Source: Firmicutes bacterium HGW-Firmicutes-9 (lineage in GTDB: Bacteria > Bacillota > Clostridia > Christensenellales > CAG-138). From it: a stretch of 64,000 bases of DNA. The stretch lies in contig PGZM01000001.1 in NCBI GenBank assembly GCA_002841395.1, forward strand, positions 1 to 64,000, in the 5' to 3' direction. The position numbers and the translations under genes are program-made. Of the stretch, positions 52,047 to 61,800 are shown in pieces (the stretch's first letter is position 1; each line of letters starts with the position of its first letter). The notes below the pieces were generated by a model. The model was given only the letters and a program-made list of their open reading frames with translations. It made no database searches and was not told where the DNA came from.

Positions 52047-52508
52047 TTGTTTCACATCGTACTCGTTGAACCGGAGATTCCGCAAAACACGGGCAACATC
52101 GCGCGAACCTGCGCTGTGACGGGGGCAAAGCTCCATCTCGTGCGTCCGCTGGGCTTCTCGGTGGACGACAAGCAGCTCAAGCGCGCAGGACTCGACTATT
52201 GGCACGAGCTGGACATCACCTATCACGACAGATTTGAGGAGCTGGAGGCGGCTTATCCCGACGCGCGGTTTTTCCTGCTCTCGACGCACGCGACGAGGAA
52301 TTATGCAGAGGTCGCGTATCGCGACGGGGACTTTCTCGTCTTTGGCAAGGAGACCGCGGGGCTTGGGCAGTCGCTATTGACCCGCAGGAGCGAGGACGCC
52401 GTGCGCATCCCCATGCGGGAAGGACTCCGCTCGCTGAACCTGAGCAACAGCGTGGCGCTCGTCGTCTACGAGGCGCTGCGGCAAACCGGCTTTCCGCAGA
52501 TGCGATAG
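52047..52508 (+). CDS. trmL: tRNA (cytidine34/uridine34-2'-O)-methyltransferase TrmL
   Basis: A 153-residue SPOUT-family methyltransferase with the knot motifs 'EPEIPQNTGNIARTCAVTGA', 'LVFGKETAGLGQSLL' and 'IPMREGLRSLNLSNSVALVV'. It methylates the 2'-OH of the wobble base of tRNA-Leu. TTG start after GGAGGGATCAAAC, 35 bases after the reductase gene, so co-transcription is likely. Confidence 0.95.
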   Translation: MFHIVLVEPEIPQNTGNIARTCAVTGAKLHLVRPLGFSVDDKQLKRAGLDYWHELDITYHDRFEELEAAYPDARFFLLSTHATRNYAEVAYRDGDFLVFGKETAGLGQSLLTRRSEDAVRIPMREGLRSLNLSNSVALVVYEALRQTGFPQMR

Positions 52509-52590
52509 GTTGTAAATGCCTCATTGCACGATCCGGAAGCGATTCGCACTTGAATCAACCGAAAAACGCGCAAAAACAGGAAAATAAGGC

Positions 52591-52619
52591 TTGCAACAAG
52601 TCAGGTCGCGTGGTAATAT
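52591..52619 (+). promoter_or_regulatory. Promoter of rpmB
   Basis: TTGCAA, 17 bases, TAATAT, ending 39 bases before the rpmB start. Confidence 0.8.
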
Positions 52620-52658
52620 AGTTCTGTTCGATTTTTATCAAGGAGGTGGACTACTCGC

Positions 52659-52850
52659 ATGGGTAAGTACTGTGAAGTCTGCAACAAGGGTGTCATGTCC
52701 GGCAATCTGGTCAGCCATTCCAACCGCAAGACCAAACGCGGCTGGGCGCCGAACATCCAGGGCGTGCACGTCGTCGTTGACGGTAGAGCGACCAAGATGA
52801 ACGTTTGCACGCGGTGCCTCCGTTCCGGCAAGGTTAGCCGCGGCAACTAA
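52659..52850 (+). CDS. rpmB: Ribosomal protein bL28
   Basis: A 63-residue basic protein with 'CEVCNKGVMSGNLVSHSNRK' and 'CTRCLRSGKVSRG'. The two CxxC pairs show the zinc-binding form of bL28. It starts at ATG after AAGGAGGTGGACTACTCGC. Monocistronic with its own promoter and terminator. Confidence 0.97.
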   Translation: MGKYCEVCNKGVMSGNLVSHSNRKTKRGWAPNIQGVHVVVDGRATKMNVCTRCLRSGKVSRGN

Positions 52851-52871
52851 GCCATTTTACCAAGAGAAATC

Positions 52872-52906
52872 ACCTCTTTTATTCGGCATATCCGAATGAG
52901 AGAGGT
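52872..52906 (+). terminator. Terminator of rpmB
   Basis: ACCTCT pairs with AGAGGT around an inner ATTCGG/CCGAAT stem, followed by a long T-run. Confidence 0.9.
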
Positions 52907-53033
52907 TTTTCTTTTTTTTTGTAAAAAAGCAAAAGCGAATGCTTGTAGTTATAGTGTTGATCATCTAGCAAAAAACGGAACACTTTTTTCAAGCGTTCCC
53001 AAATATCATAATTTGATAAGTATGAATGACTAA

Positions 53034-53396
53034 TTATAAAACTTCGTTTAATTCTGATAGTTTCTCTTTCGGCAGCCAACCAAAGTCAGACGTGTTCAGA
53101 ATACAGCACCATAACCAACCATTGAGTTCAATCTCTCCTTCGACAATGTTGCCTTCACTTACCTCCAACTCGTTAGCTGAGTAATCTTTTAATACTGTTC
53201 CATAATCATTCTCAACCTGAATCATCTGTTGAGGAGTCCAACCTTCTGAAGTACTGTCTAAACGATAGCAGTATATCCAATCATTCCATCCATCCTCTAC
53301 GTCAGATGTTCTACCTAATTTTACTTTTTCTCCCTTTTTTACTGTTATAGGCTTACTGTTATTGGGTTTATGCTCTTCAACAACTTGATACTGCAT
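53034..53396 (-). CDS. Tandem SH3-like domain protein
   Basis: A 120-residue cytoplasmic protein with two SH3-type beta-barrels: about 5-62 ('PITVKKGEKVKLGRTSD', 'YCYRLDSTSEGWTPQQMIQ') and 68-118 ('ELEVSEGNIVEGEIEL', 'NTSDFGWLPKEKLSEL'). No signal peptide, so the role is probably protein binding rather than cell-wall binding. RBS GGAGATGTCGGCAA is weak. AT-rich compared with neighbours. Confidence 0.75.
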   Translation of the reverse strand: MQYQVVEEHKPNNSKPITVKKGEKVKLGRTSDVEDGWNDWIYCYRLDSTSEGWTPQQMIQVENDYGTVLKDYSANELEVSEGNIVEGEIELNGWLWCCILNTSDFGWLPKEKLSELNEVL

Positions 53397-53561
53397 TTGC
53401 CGACATCTCCATTAAAAATTTGTTTCGCATGATCAGCTTCACAATCGAATTTTCGATTGGCATTTATTTATTATAAACATAGATTTGAAAGAATTAAAAC
53501 AATTCGTATAAATGAACAAGCAGTCAATCTCAATGATATTCTTTCATAGAGACAAATTAAA

Positions 53562-53602
53562 AAGCTGCCTTCCGGATCGCGGTGGATCACGAAGGGCAGC
53601 TT
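53562..53602 (-). terminator. Terminator of PadR/DUF2812 operon
   Basis: On the minus strand AAGCTGCCCTTC pairs with GGAAGGCAGCTT (near perfect), followed by TTTAATTT. Confidence 0.85.
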
Positions 53603-53620
53603 ACTTATTTGTTTGTTTTG

Positions 53621-54184
53621 TTATTCGTGAATCGCTTTTTCCTGACGTAGCTTCTTGATCTTGCGGCGAAGCGGCAAGTCGAGCGCGAGGAAGAGGATAG
53701 CGAGCGAGAGCGTGGCAGCGCCGATGATGAGGTTCCCGTAGGAGAAGTTCCCGAAGGGTTCATGCATCAATAGGTTCGTGATTCCGAGCGTCAGGTTCGG
53801 AATCGCTGCCGCGAACTCGATGATCATAAACACGGTCCAGAAATAGTTGATCCGCTGATAATGCCGGATCTTCGAGTCGATGTCAGTATAGATATCAAAC
53901 ACACCATCAGACGCGGGTTTTCGCAGATAAACCCAACGCATATAGGTGGCAACGACCTCTACGCCGTTCTCCTCTAAAAAGCGCAGATAGGCGATGCTTT
54001 CCGCGTGCGTCGGCAGGTTCTCCAGCAGTTCGATGCGATAGATATACTGCTGATCCGGCGTGTCGGTAAACACGTAGCGGCACCAGGAATAGTCCGTAAA
54101 CGCCATCCCCCGCGCGGACATATCGTTGAGCCACTGCTCCTCTTTCTCAAAATCCCAAAATGCTTTACGCACAATGTGTTTCAT
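53621..54184 (-). CDS. DUF2812 membrane protein
   Basis: A 187-residue protein. The N half is the DUF2812 soluble domain ('AFWDFEKEEQWLNDMSARGM', 'RYVFTDTPDQQYIYRIELL') and the C half has two TM segments ('INYFWTVFMIIEFAAAIPNL', 'LIIGAATLSLAILFLALDL'). It is almost always encoded next to a PadR regulator in Firmicutes, as here: the start is one base after the PadR stop. The ribosome site GGGGGATTTAAG lies inside the end of padR. Function unknown. Confidence 0.88.
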   Translation of the reverse strand: MKHIVRKAFWDFEKEEQWLNDMSARGMAFTDYSWCRYVFTDTPDQQYIYRIELLENLPTHAESIAYLRFLEENGVEVVATYMRWVYLRKPASDGVFDIYTDIDSKIRHYQRINYFWTVFMIIEFAAAIPNLTLGITNLLMHEPFGNFSYGNLIIGAATLSLAILFLALDLPLRRKIKKLRQEKAIHE

Positions 54185-54185
54185 C

Positions 54186-54509
54186 TTAAATCCCCCTGAC
54201 AATCTTCCCGCCTGTTTCGATCAGATCCTGCAGACGTTTGATCTCTGACTCCACCACGGATTTGCCCAGCGTTGTGATGGTATACTCTTTTTTGCGCGAG
54301 CCCTGCTCGCCCGCCACAGGCTGAATCCACTTCTTCTCCAACAGGGTATTGATCGCACCATACAGCGTCCCCGCGCCGAGGTCGACCCGGCCGCTGCTGA
54401 GATCGCGCACGGTCTGCATGATGCGGTACCCGTGCATAGGCGTGTAGAGGGCAAGCAATATGTAAAATACCGCCTCCGTCAGCGCCCCTCTTTCGTTACT
54501 TTCCGGCAT
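54186..54509 (-). CDS. PadR-family regulator
   Basis: A 107-residue winged-helix repressor: 'EAVFYILLALYTPMHGYRIM' and 'LGAGTLYGAINTLLEKKWIQ', ending in a dimer helix ('VVESEIKRLQDLIETGGKIV'). It likely represses its own operon with the DUF2812 gene; suitable palindromes overlap its promoter. Confidence 0.92.
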   Translation of the reverse strand: MPESNERGALTEAVFYILLALYTPMHGYRIMQTVRDLSSGRVDLGAGTLYGAINTLLEKKWIQPVAGEQGSRKKEYTITTLGKSVVESEIKRLQDLIETGGKIVRGI

Positions 54510-54546
54510 TATTCTTCACTCCAAACACTAAATTTGTTACGTTATA

Positions 54547-54599
54547 CGATATATCGGAAACCGTAATAGAATTGTATCGCTTGCCGATATAGTTGTCAA
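54547..54599 (-). promoter_or_regulatory. PadR operon promoter with palindromic operators
   Basis: Minus-strand TTGACA, 17 bases, TACAAT. TATCG-GCAAG-CGATA (54575-54589) lies between the boxes, and CGATATATCG (54547-54556) lies downstream of the start point. Both contain CGATA half-sites, fitting autoregulation. Confidence 0.75.
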
Positions 54600-54650
54600 C
54601 TACTATTTTCACGATTTTGCCGTTTTATTTTGGATGCGAAACCAAAAAAA

Positions 54651-54670
54651 CCGGAGCATTTCTGCTTCGG
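54651..54670 (-). terminator. Terminator of small lipoprotein gene
   Basis: On the minus strand CCGAAGCA pairs with TGCTCCGG over 4 bases (one G-T pair), followed by TTTTTTTGG. Confidence 0.85.
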
Positions 54671-54699
54671 CATTTTTGGTATTGAGAAATATTCTAGCG

Positions 54700-55296
54700 T
54701 TATTCCGTGTACGGCAGCAACGCAACAACCTGCATAATCGGCGGCAAGCTCTCCAATACAATGCCGGTGGTCACCGCGCTGACCTTTGCGCCCTCGACAA
54801 GGTCTGCTTCCGTCAGGCCTTCGAGCGCGAACATATGCACTGTGAGGGTGATGGTGTTGCTCAGATCATCCTTCTTCTCTTCACCCAGCGGCAGCAGAGA
54901 GATGCTGTAGCCGTCCTTGCCCGGTGTGACGTTCAGAATCGTGCCGTTTTGAATCACGCCTTCGCTGTAGGGTGCGATGACGCTGATGCTGCTCGCGGTG
55001 CCCTGTGCGGGGAGCGAGCGGGTCAGCTTTCCGTCATAGTGGACTTCGACGAACGCGCCAACGATCAGCGCGTCACCAAGCTCTTTTGCGATCTTGTCGC
55101 TCAAATGAAACAGTATACTCGCCTGTCCATGGTTATGCCCCGGCAACTGCTCCACAAGAATGCTGCCGTCTTCGGCGATGGAGCTGATTTCTCCACGATA
55201 GATAACGTCCGTTTTACTTACTACCATGGCGCATCCGACGAGCAGCAAAACCCCGGCTAATAGAAACGCGGTCAGCGTAAACATCTTTTTCATCAT
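54700..55296 (-). CDS. Predicted lipoprotein with OB-like repeats
   Basis: A 198-residue protein with signal peptide and lipobox 'LLLVGC' (Cys at about 22). The mature part has a beta-rich pattern ('VIYRGEISSIAEDGSILVEQ', 'GAFVEVHYDGKLTRSLPAQG') seen in small secreted Firmicutes proteins of unknown function. It is anchored outside the membrane. RBS AGGAGGAAATC. Divergent from the glycosyltransferase gene. Confidence 0.75.
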   Translation of the reverse strand: MMKKMFTLTAFLLAGVLLLVGCAMVVSKTDVIYRGEISSIAEDGSILVEQLPGHNHGQASILFHLSDKIAKELGDALIVGAFVEVHYDGKLTRSLPAQGTASSISVIAPYSEGVIQNGTILNVTPGKDGYSISLLPLGEEKKDDLSNTITLTVHMFALEGLTEADLVEGAKVSAVTTGIVLESLPPIMQVVALLPYTE

Positions 55297-55353
55297 GATT
55301 TCCTCCTGAATTTATGCGTTTTCATCTATAACACTCCGTAAACCCGGCGATGG

Positions 55354-55382
55354 TTGCGTCAAATTATGAAACTGGATATAAT
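55354..55382 (+). promoter_or_regulatory. Promoter of GT-C glycosyltransferase operon
   Basis: TTGCGT, 17 bases, TATAAT, 58 bases before the ATG. Confidence 0.8.
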
Positions 55383-55440
55383 AATATGTTGTATTGGCCT
55401 TAAAAGGCAAAAAATAAGCATATTTTCGGGAGGGCGAACG

Positions 55441-56949
55441 ATGGAACGCACGCGCAGAGCCGCGGACTGGAAAACGGTATTTCCCATTTGCTTCTTGACG
55501 GCAGCTGTGTTTCTGTTTCTTTGCACAAAGAGCTCGCCGCTGTATCCGCTCAACGAGTGGGTGGACGCAAACATCTACTTCACCATCGGCAAGGGCATGA
55601 TGCACGGTTATGTGCCGTATCTCAACCTTTACGATCAAAAAGGGCCGATCGCGTTCCTGCTCTTCGGGATTGCTTCGTTGATCTCGGGCACATCGTTCTT
55701 TGGCGTCTATGTGATCGAGACCATCGCGTTCTCGTTCTTCCTCTTTGCCGCATATCGCATCGCCGCGCTCTACACCGAGAAGTTTGCGTTGATCGTACTG
55801 CCGGTGATTTCGGCATTTATCCTCGGCAGCCTGAGCTTTTCGCACGGTGGCAGCCTTGAGGAACTGATGATGCCGCTGTTCGCGTGGTCGCTCTACGACA
55901 CGCTGCGCTACTTTAAGGAATCGTACCCGAACCCCGTTCCGCTCGGCATGATTGCGCGCAATGCGCTGTTTGCGGGCGTGATGCTGTTCGGAAAATTCAC
56001 CTTTCTGGCATTCTATGTCGTCTGGATGGGTGTGATCGCGATTTCGCAGCTGATGGCGAAGCATGTCAAGCGCGCGTTTTCCGCGAGCGGGCTGTTTCTG
56101 CTCGTCATGTTCTCCGTCGGCATTCCGCTCGTGGTATATTTTGCGCTCAACGGTGCGCTGAAAGATTTCCTCTACTATTACTTCTACGCGAACATCTTCA
56201 ACTATTCGTGGACGGACAAATCGTCGCTTTTGACCACGGCATTTGTCATCATCAAGAGCGTCGGCGCGTTCTCCTATCGCAACCCGCAGATCGCGCTGTT
56301 GATCGCGCTGGGTCTCGGCTGGTTCCTCGTGCAAAAGCGGGATCAGGTGCGCATCATCGAGAAGATCAACGTTCTGCTTATGGCGGGGCTGCTTGCGTGC
56401 GCGATCTATATCGGCGGACAGGGCTACCGCTATTACGGGCTGGTGCTCACGCCGTTTATGGCGCTGGGGATGGTTCCCATCGTGCGCCTGCTGGAACGTC
56501 GGGAATATCTTGTTGCGGACAAGCCCTGGTTTAAGCGTACGATGTTCCTCGGCATCTCGATCGTTATGGTCGGGTTTGCGCTGTTGATTTCGGATAACCG
56601 CTACATGCTATCTATCCCGCGGGAAGAGACGCCACAGGCTCGTTTTGCGAGCATCATGCAGGAGAAGAAGACTGAGGACGAGGTCACACTGTTCTGTTAC
56701 AACATGCCGGACGCAGGTTTCTATCTTGCGGTAAACGAGATTCCGCCGTATCGCTTCTTTGCGCGTGTCAATGTGGACCTGCCTGAGCTAAAGGAATCAC
56801 AGAGCCGCTATCTAGAGGAGAAGAGCGCGGAGTTTGTCGTCACCCGCAATTTGGAACTAACACAGGATGGTTACCAACTCATAGAGACCCAGGAATTTTG
56901 GAGCGAAGAACAAAATGATACATTCAGACTCTATCAGCGCGTCGACTGA
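55441..56949 (+). CDS. GT-C type membrane glycosyltransferase
   Basis: A 502-residue protein with about eleven membrane helices. The first extracytoplasmic loop 'NEWVDANIYFTIGKGMMHG' contains the acidic pair expected of GT39/GT83-like transferases that use polyprenyl-phosphate sugars. It ends with a soluble domain ('DEVTLFCYNMPDAGFYLAV'). The family usually modifies teichoic acid, lipid-linked sugars or glycoproteins outside the cell. ATG after GGGAGGGCGAACG. It overlaps the LRR lipoprotein gene by 35 bases, so the two are one operon. Confidence 0.85.
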   Translation: MERTRRAADWKTVFPICFLTAAVFLFLCTKSSPLYPLNEWVDANIYFTIGKGMMHGYVPYLNLYDQKGPIAFLLFGIASLISGTSFFGVYVIETIAFSFFLFAAYRIAALYTEKFALIVLPVISAFILGSLSFSHGGSLEELMMPLFAWSLYDTLRYFKESYPNPVPLGMIARNALFAGVMLFGKFTFLAFYVVWMGVIAISQLMAKHVKRAFSASGLFLLVMFSVGIPLVVYFALNGALKDFLYYYFYANIFNYSWTDKSSLLTTAFVIIKSVGAFSYRNPQIALLIALGLGWFLVQKRDQVRIIEKINVLLMAGLLACAIYIGGQGYRYYGLVLTPFMALGMVPIVRLLERREYLVADKPWFKRTMFLGISIVMVGFALLISDNRYMLSIPREETPQARFASIMQEKKTEDEVTLFCYNMPDAGFYLAVNEIPPYRFFARVNVDLPELKESQSRYLEEKSAEFVVTRNLELTQDGYQLIETQEFWSEEQNDTFRLYQRVD

Positions 56950-58699
56950 ACGCGCGACCTCCGGCAAGCGGCTGCTGCGTACCCTTGCGGTGCTCATCGC
57001 GCTTACCCTTGCGCTGACGCTTGCGGGCTGCGATCTGTTGAAGGATCGTTCCGCTACGGAGTTGACCATCGAGGACGCGACACAGATCGACGTTGAGGAC
57101 CTCGTGAAGTATGAGGAACTGCAATTGCTCGATCTGCGCAAGGCGGATATCTCGATCGATCAATATCAATCCGTTCAGAGCGCGCTGCCGAACTGCACGA
57201 TTCTCTGGAGTGTGCCGATTGCGAACCAGCGCTTTGACAATCAGGTAACACAGCTGACGCTGCCTGTTGAAACAGATGCGACCTCGCTGGACTTACTGCG
57301 CTATTTTCCGAACTTGAATACGGTGGATGCGCGCGGTTGCACCATCTACGATGCGCTCGTGAGCAAGAGCCTGGAGCGCAAGGATATCTCCTTTGTCTGG
57401 CAGGTAGAAATCGCGGGCGTACCGCTCACCAACACCGATACGATGCTGGATCTCTCCGGCAAGCCCATAGAAGCGGAAACGCTCATGCAAAACCTCTATT
57501 ATCTGCCCGCGTTGACCGCCGTCGACATCACAAACACCGGCATCGGGGCAGAGGAGGGCGCGGCGCTTGAAGCGCGCTATCCCTACATCGCGTTCTCGCG
57601 TACGATCGATGTGTTTGGCGTATCGGTGAGCACGGACGCGACAGAGCTCGATTTAACACAGGCAACGATCACCGACGAAGCGCAGCTCGGCGACGCGCTT
57701 GCATCTCTCAAGAAGCTCACAAGCTGCGATCTGACAGGACAGACCATCTCGTTTGAGACCATGGACGCGCTGAAAGAACGCTATCCGCTGATTACGTTCT
57801 CTTTCTCGTTTGACCTCTTTGGTCAGCGGCTGACGCCGGAGACCACGGAACTCAACCTGCAGGGGCAGACCTTTACGAGCGCAGAGGAAGTAGCGGCAGG
57901 GCTTTCGCATCTGCCCGCCTTGACACTATGTGATCTGAGCGGTTCGGGACTTACCAACGAGCAAATGGTACAGCTGCAGGGGCAGTTTCCCGCGTTGAAG
58001 TTTGTTTGGCTGGTGCAGGTCGGCGCTTGGCAGGTGCGAACGGATATCGTCGCGTTTACCACGCAAAATCGCAAGCTGTTCCCGAACGATGCCGCGGTTT
58101 TCACCAAAGAAGGCAACACGAAGCTCACCGACGAGGACGTTGCGGGGCTGCAGTATTGCACGGATCTGGTGTATCTCGATCTTTCCAATAATAAGCTCAC
58201 GGATATCTCGTTCGTGAAAAATATGCTCAAACTGCGCCTGCTCAGCATCGGCAACAATGATGTCAAGGATATCTCCGCACTCTCGTCGCTGACCGAGCTG
58301 GAGTTTTTGGAGATATTCACAAACCCGATCGCTGACTATGCGCCGCTGACGGGACTGACGAAGCTGACGCACCTGAACTGCACGCGTACGGCACTCGCGG
58401 ATATCACGCCGCTGGCGGGCATGAAGCAGCTCAAGATGCTCTGGATGATGAACAACAAGCTGGTTGTCAAAGAAGACCTTGCGAAGCTGATAGAAGCCCT
58501 GCCGGACTGCACGATCTATACGCGCGGAACGAACCCGTTGTCTGCGGACTGGCGCACGGCTGCCATCTACCACGAGTTTGAGATCGCGTCCGGCCTGATC
58601 CCGCCCGATCCTTCGCCCACGCCGGAACCCTCCATCACGCCGGATCCTTCCGCGACGCCGTCGCCTTCCGACGAGCCGACGGATGAACCATTGGGATAA
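56915..58699 (+). CDS. Leucine-rich-repeat lipoprotein
   Basis: A 594-residue protein with a lipoprotein signal; lipobox 'LTLAGC' puts the Cys at about 40. A chain of LRR-like units follows: imperfect repeats at about 60-390 ('TSLDLLRYFPNLNTVDARGC', 'TELDLTQATITDEAQLGDAL') and clear LRRs at about 420-540 ('VYLDLSNNKLTDISFVKNM', 'LRLLSIGNNDVKDISALSSL'). The C tail is Pro/Ser/Thr-rich. It is displayed on the membrane outside and probably binds proteins or glycans. It overlaps the glycosyltransferase gene. Confidence 0.88.
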   Translation: MIHSDSISASTERATSGKRLLRTLAVLIALTLALTLAGCDLLKDRSATELTIEDATQIDVEDLVKYEELQLLDLRKADISIDQYQSVQSALPNCTILWSVPIANQRFDNQVTQLTLPVETDATSLDLLRYFPNLNTVDARGCTIYDALVSKSLERKDISFVWQVEIAGVPLTNTDTMLDLSGKPIEAETLMQNLYYLPALTAVDITNTGIGAEEGAALEARYPYIAFSRTIDVFGVSVSTDATELDLTQATITDEAQLGDALASLKKLTSCDLTGQTISFETMDALKERYPLITFSFSFDLFGQRLTPETTELNLQGQTFTSAEEVAAGLSHLPALTLCDLSGSGLTNEQMVQLQGQFPALKFVWLVQVGAWQVRTDIVAFTTQNRKLFPNDAAVFTKEGNTKLTDEDVAGLQYCTDLVYLDLSNNKLTDISFVKNMLKLRLLSIGNNDVKDISALSSLTELEFLEIFTNPIADYAPLTGLTKLTHLNCTRTALADITPLAGMKQLKMLWMMNNKLVVKEDLAKLIEALPDCTIYTRGTNPLSADWRTAAIYHEFEIASGLIPPDPSPTPEPSITPDPSATPSPSDEPTDEPLG

Positions 58700-58766
58700 T
58701 TAGGGATGAGCTTTGGTAGTTCAACCGTAACCCGATACGTCATTTGACAATCTAGAACGCAAAAAA

Positions 58767-58790
58767 AAGAGACGCATTGCTGTGTCTCTT
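58767..58790. terminator. Bidirectional terminator between convergent genes
   Basis: AAGAGAC pairs with GTCTCTT over 10 bases, with A-run and T-run at the sides. It serves the LRR gene (+) and the repeat surface protein (-). Confidence 0.85.
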
Positions 58791-58806
58791 TTTGTTGGTT
58801 AGGTTG

Positions 58807-61800
58807 TTATGCTTTCTTGCTCTTACCCGTGAGGGCGAGGGTCACAACCGCCGCCTGCACCAGCGTGATGCCGGCGAAGAGGTAGGACCAGCGATCCGTA
58901 AACACCATGGTGCCGGAGAGTACCTGCGTCATGATGAATGCTACGATCACGCCCGCGGCGGGCAGTAAGGTCGAGAGGCTGAATGCCGTGTTCTTCTTGG
59001 TGCCCTTATTCTCGCGCTTCTTCTGGAAGATCGAGAGAATCGTTCCGATGCTGATCACGGTAAGCGCGGTCAGAATCAGGTTGAGCAGCGACCAGGTCGG
59101 CCCGGCGAGAGGCGTTCTCTCATTGGTGATGATCTCCTGCAGTGCGGGCAGTCTCGTCAACGAGCCGTAGATGACAACGTCTGCATCCGGCATGTTGACC
59201 GGGATTGCGGTTGTCCAGCCGTCAAACGTGAACTCGTCCTGCTGCGGATTGACCGGAACCGGTACGACCGTGCCATAGGCCACGTTGGTGTAAACCCTGT
59301 ACGGCGTCACACCGTCCAGACCCGCCTCAGTACCGCCGTTGACGAAGTACGTCACCGTGTGTACGTGCGGCTCAGACCACGTTGCCGTGAAGGTTTCGTC
59401 CCCTACTGATCCGGCGGGAATGTTGTCCGTCGGCGTCCAACCGAGGAAGTCATAGCCTTCCCGTGTCGGATCGTCGAGAGTGATCAGTCCGCTTTCAACG
59501 GTGTACGTTGCGGGGTTGCCCACCGCGTTTATGCCGCCGTTCATCACGTAGGTGATGTCATAGACGATCGGAGCGGACCAGTTCGCCGTGAAGGTCAGCG
59601 CGCCCGTCGTTCCCGTCGGGATGACGCCAGCAGGCGTCCAGCCGAGGAAGACGTATCCGGCCTGTGCCGGGGCTGCCAGGGTGATCGTCGGGCTCTCAAT
59701 CGTGTAGGTTGCCGGGTTTGCCGCCGGGTTCGCGCCGCCGTTCATCACGTATGTGATCGGGTAGACGATCGGCGTCCAGGTCGCGGTGAAGGTTAGATCA
59801 CCGTGAGAACCGAGCTCAATCGTTGCGTCCGCGGGATCCCAGCCAGCGAAGGTGTAGCCCAGCTGTGTCGGTGCTGCGAGGGTGAAGGTCGGGGTTTCGA
59901 CCGTATACGTCGCGGGGTTGGCTGCATCATTCGTGCCGCCGTTCAGGACGTAGGTGATGTTGTAGGCAATCGGCGTCCAGCTTGCGGTGAAGCTCAGATC
60001 GCCGGTCGAACCCTGCTCGATGGTCGTATCAGCGGGCGCCCAACCTGCGAAGGTGTAGAAGTCCCGTGTCGGATCGGCCAGCGAGAACGTCGGGGTTTCG
60101 ATCGTGTACGTTGCGGGGTTGCCCGCGTCGTTTACGCCGCCTGCCAGATCATAGCTGATGTTGTAGGTGATCGGCGTCCAGCTTGCGGTGAACTCCTTAT
60201 CTCCCGTCGAACCGGCAGGAATACTGCTGGTCGGCGACCAACCAGCGAAGGTGTAGCCTGTGCGGGTCGGATCAGCCAGATTGATCGTGCTGCTCTCAAC
60301 GTTGTAGATGCTCGGGTTGGCCGGGCTGTTTGTACCGCCGTTGAGATTGTAGGTAATCGAGTAGTTGGTCGGTGCTTTCCAGATCGCCCAGACGTACCGA
60401 TCGCCGACGGAACCCTGCGGGATCGTGTCCAGCGGGAACCAGAACCAGAAGTCATAACCTGCACGCGTCGGATTCGCCAGATTGATGGTCGGCGTTTCGA
60501 TTGTGTACGTTGCGGGGTTCGCCGCATCGTTGGTTCCGCCATTGAGGTAGTAGTGGATCGTGTAAGCGCTCGGCGTCCAGGTTGCGGTAAATGCCTTGTC
60601 GCCTGTCGAGCCGGTCGGGATGGTGTCCGTCGGCGTCCAACCAGCGAAGTCATAACCGATTCTGATCGGATCACGCAGCGTAATCGTTGCGCTGTTGACC
60701 GTGTATCTCGACGGGTTCAGGAAGTTGTTGATGCCGCCGTTCATCGTGTAGGTGATGTTGTAGCGAATCGCGGTGGACCACCTTGCCGTAAACGTCTTGT
60801 CGCCCGTGGAGCCGGTCGCAATCGTATCGGTCGGGCTCCAGCCAAGGAAGTTATAACCAAGGCGTGTTGGAGCTGCGAGTGTGATCGTCGCGCTGGTGAC
60901 GTTATATGTCGCCGGGTTGGACGGATCGTTCGTGCCGCCGCCCAGGACGTAGGTGATGTTGTACGCAATCGGGTCAGACCACGTTGCCGTAAACGTCTTG
61001 TCTCCGGTAGAGCCGGCCGGAATGTTATCCGTCGGCGTCCAGCCGAGGAAGTTATATCCTGTCTTGGTCGGGTTTGCAAGGGTGATCAAGCCGCTCTCTA
61101 CCGTATAGGTGGAGGGGTTCGAGCCGTTGTTCACGCCGCCGTTGAGCTCGTACGTGATGTTGTAAACGTTCGCATCCGACCATGTTGCGGTGAACTCTTT
61201 ATCTCCGGTGGAGCCGGCCGGAATATTATCCGTCGGCGTCCAGCCGTTGAATGTGTATCCGGCTTTGGTCGGGTTGGCGAGCGTGATCAGTGCACTTTCA
61301 ACGGTGTATGTCGTCGGGTTGGAACCGTTGTTCACGCCGCCGCCCAGGACGTAGCTGATATTGTACTCGATCGCGTCAGACCACATCGCGGTAAACGACT
61401 TGTCTCCGGTCGAGCCGGTCGGAATGTTATCCGTCGGCGTCCAACCGAGGAAGTTATATCCCGCTTTGGTCGGATTGGCGAGTGTGATGTCCGCGCTCTC
61501 GATTGTATAGGTCGCGGGGTTGGCTGCATCGTTCACGCCGCCGTTGAGCTCGTAGCTGATGTTATATTCGATGGGGTCAGACCACGTGGCTTCAAAGCTC
61601 TTGTCTCCGGTGGAGCCGCTGGCGATGAATCCCGTCGGCGTCCAGCCCAAGAACGTGTAGCCGTCCCTGGTCGGATCTGCCAGCGTGATGTCCCCACTCT
61701 CGACTGTATAGGTCGCGGGGTTAGATGCATCGTTCACGCCGCCGTTGAGCTCGTAAGTAATGTCGTAAACAATCGCTTCGGACCAGGAGGCCTCAAAGCT

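Noticed and set aside
55312-56334. 340-codon minus-strand frame
   Set aside because: Antisense of the glycosyltransferase; composition rich in Arg, Glu and His from codon bias.
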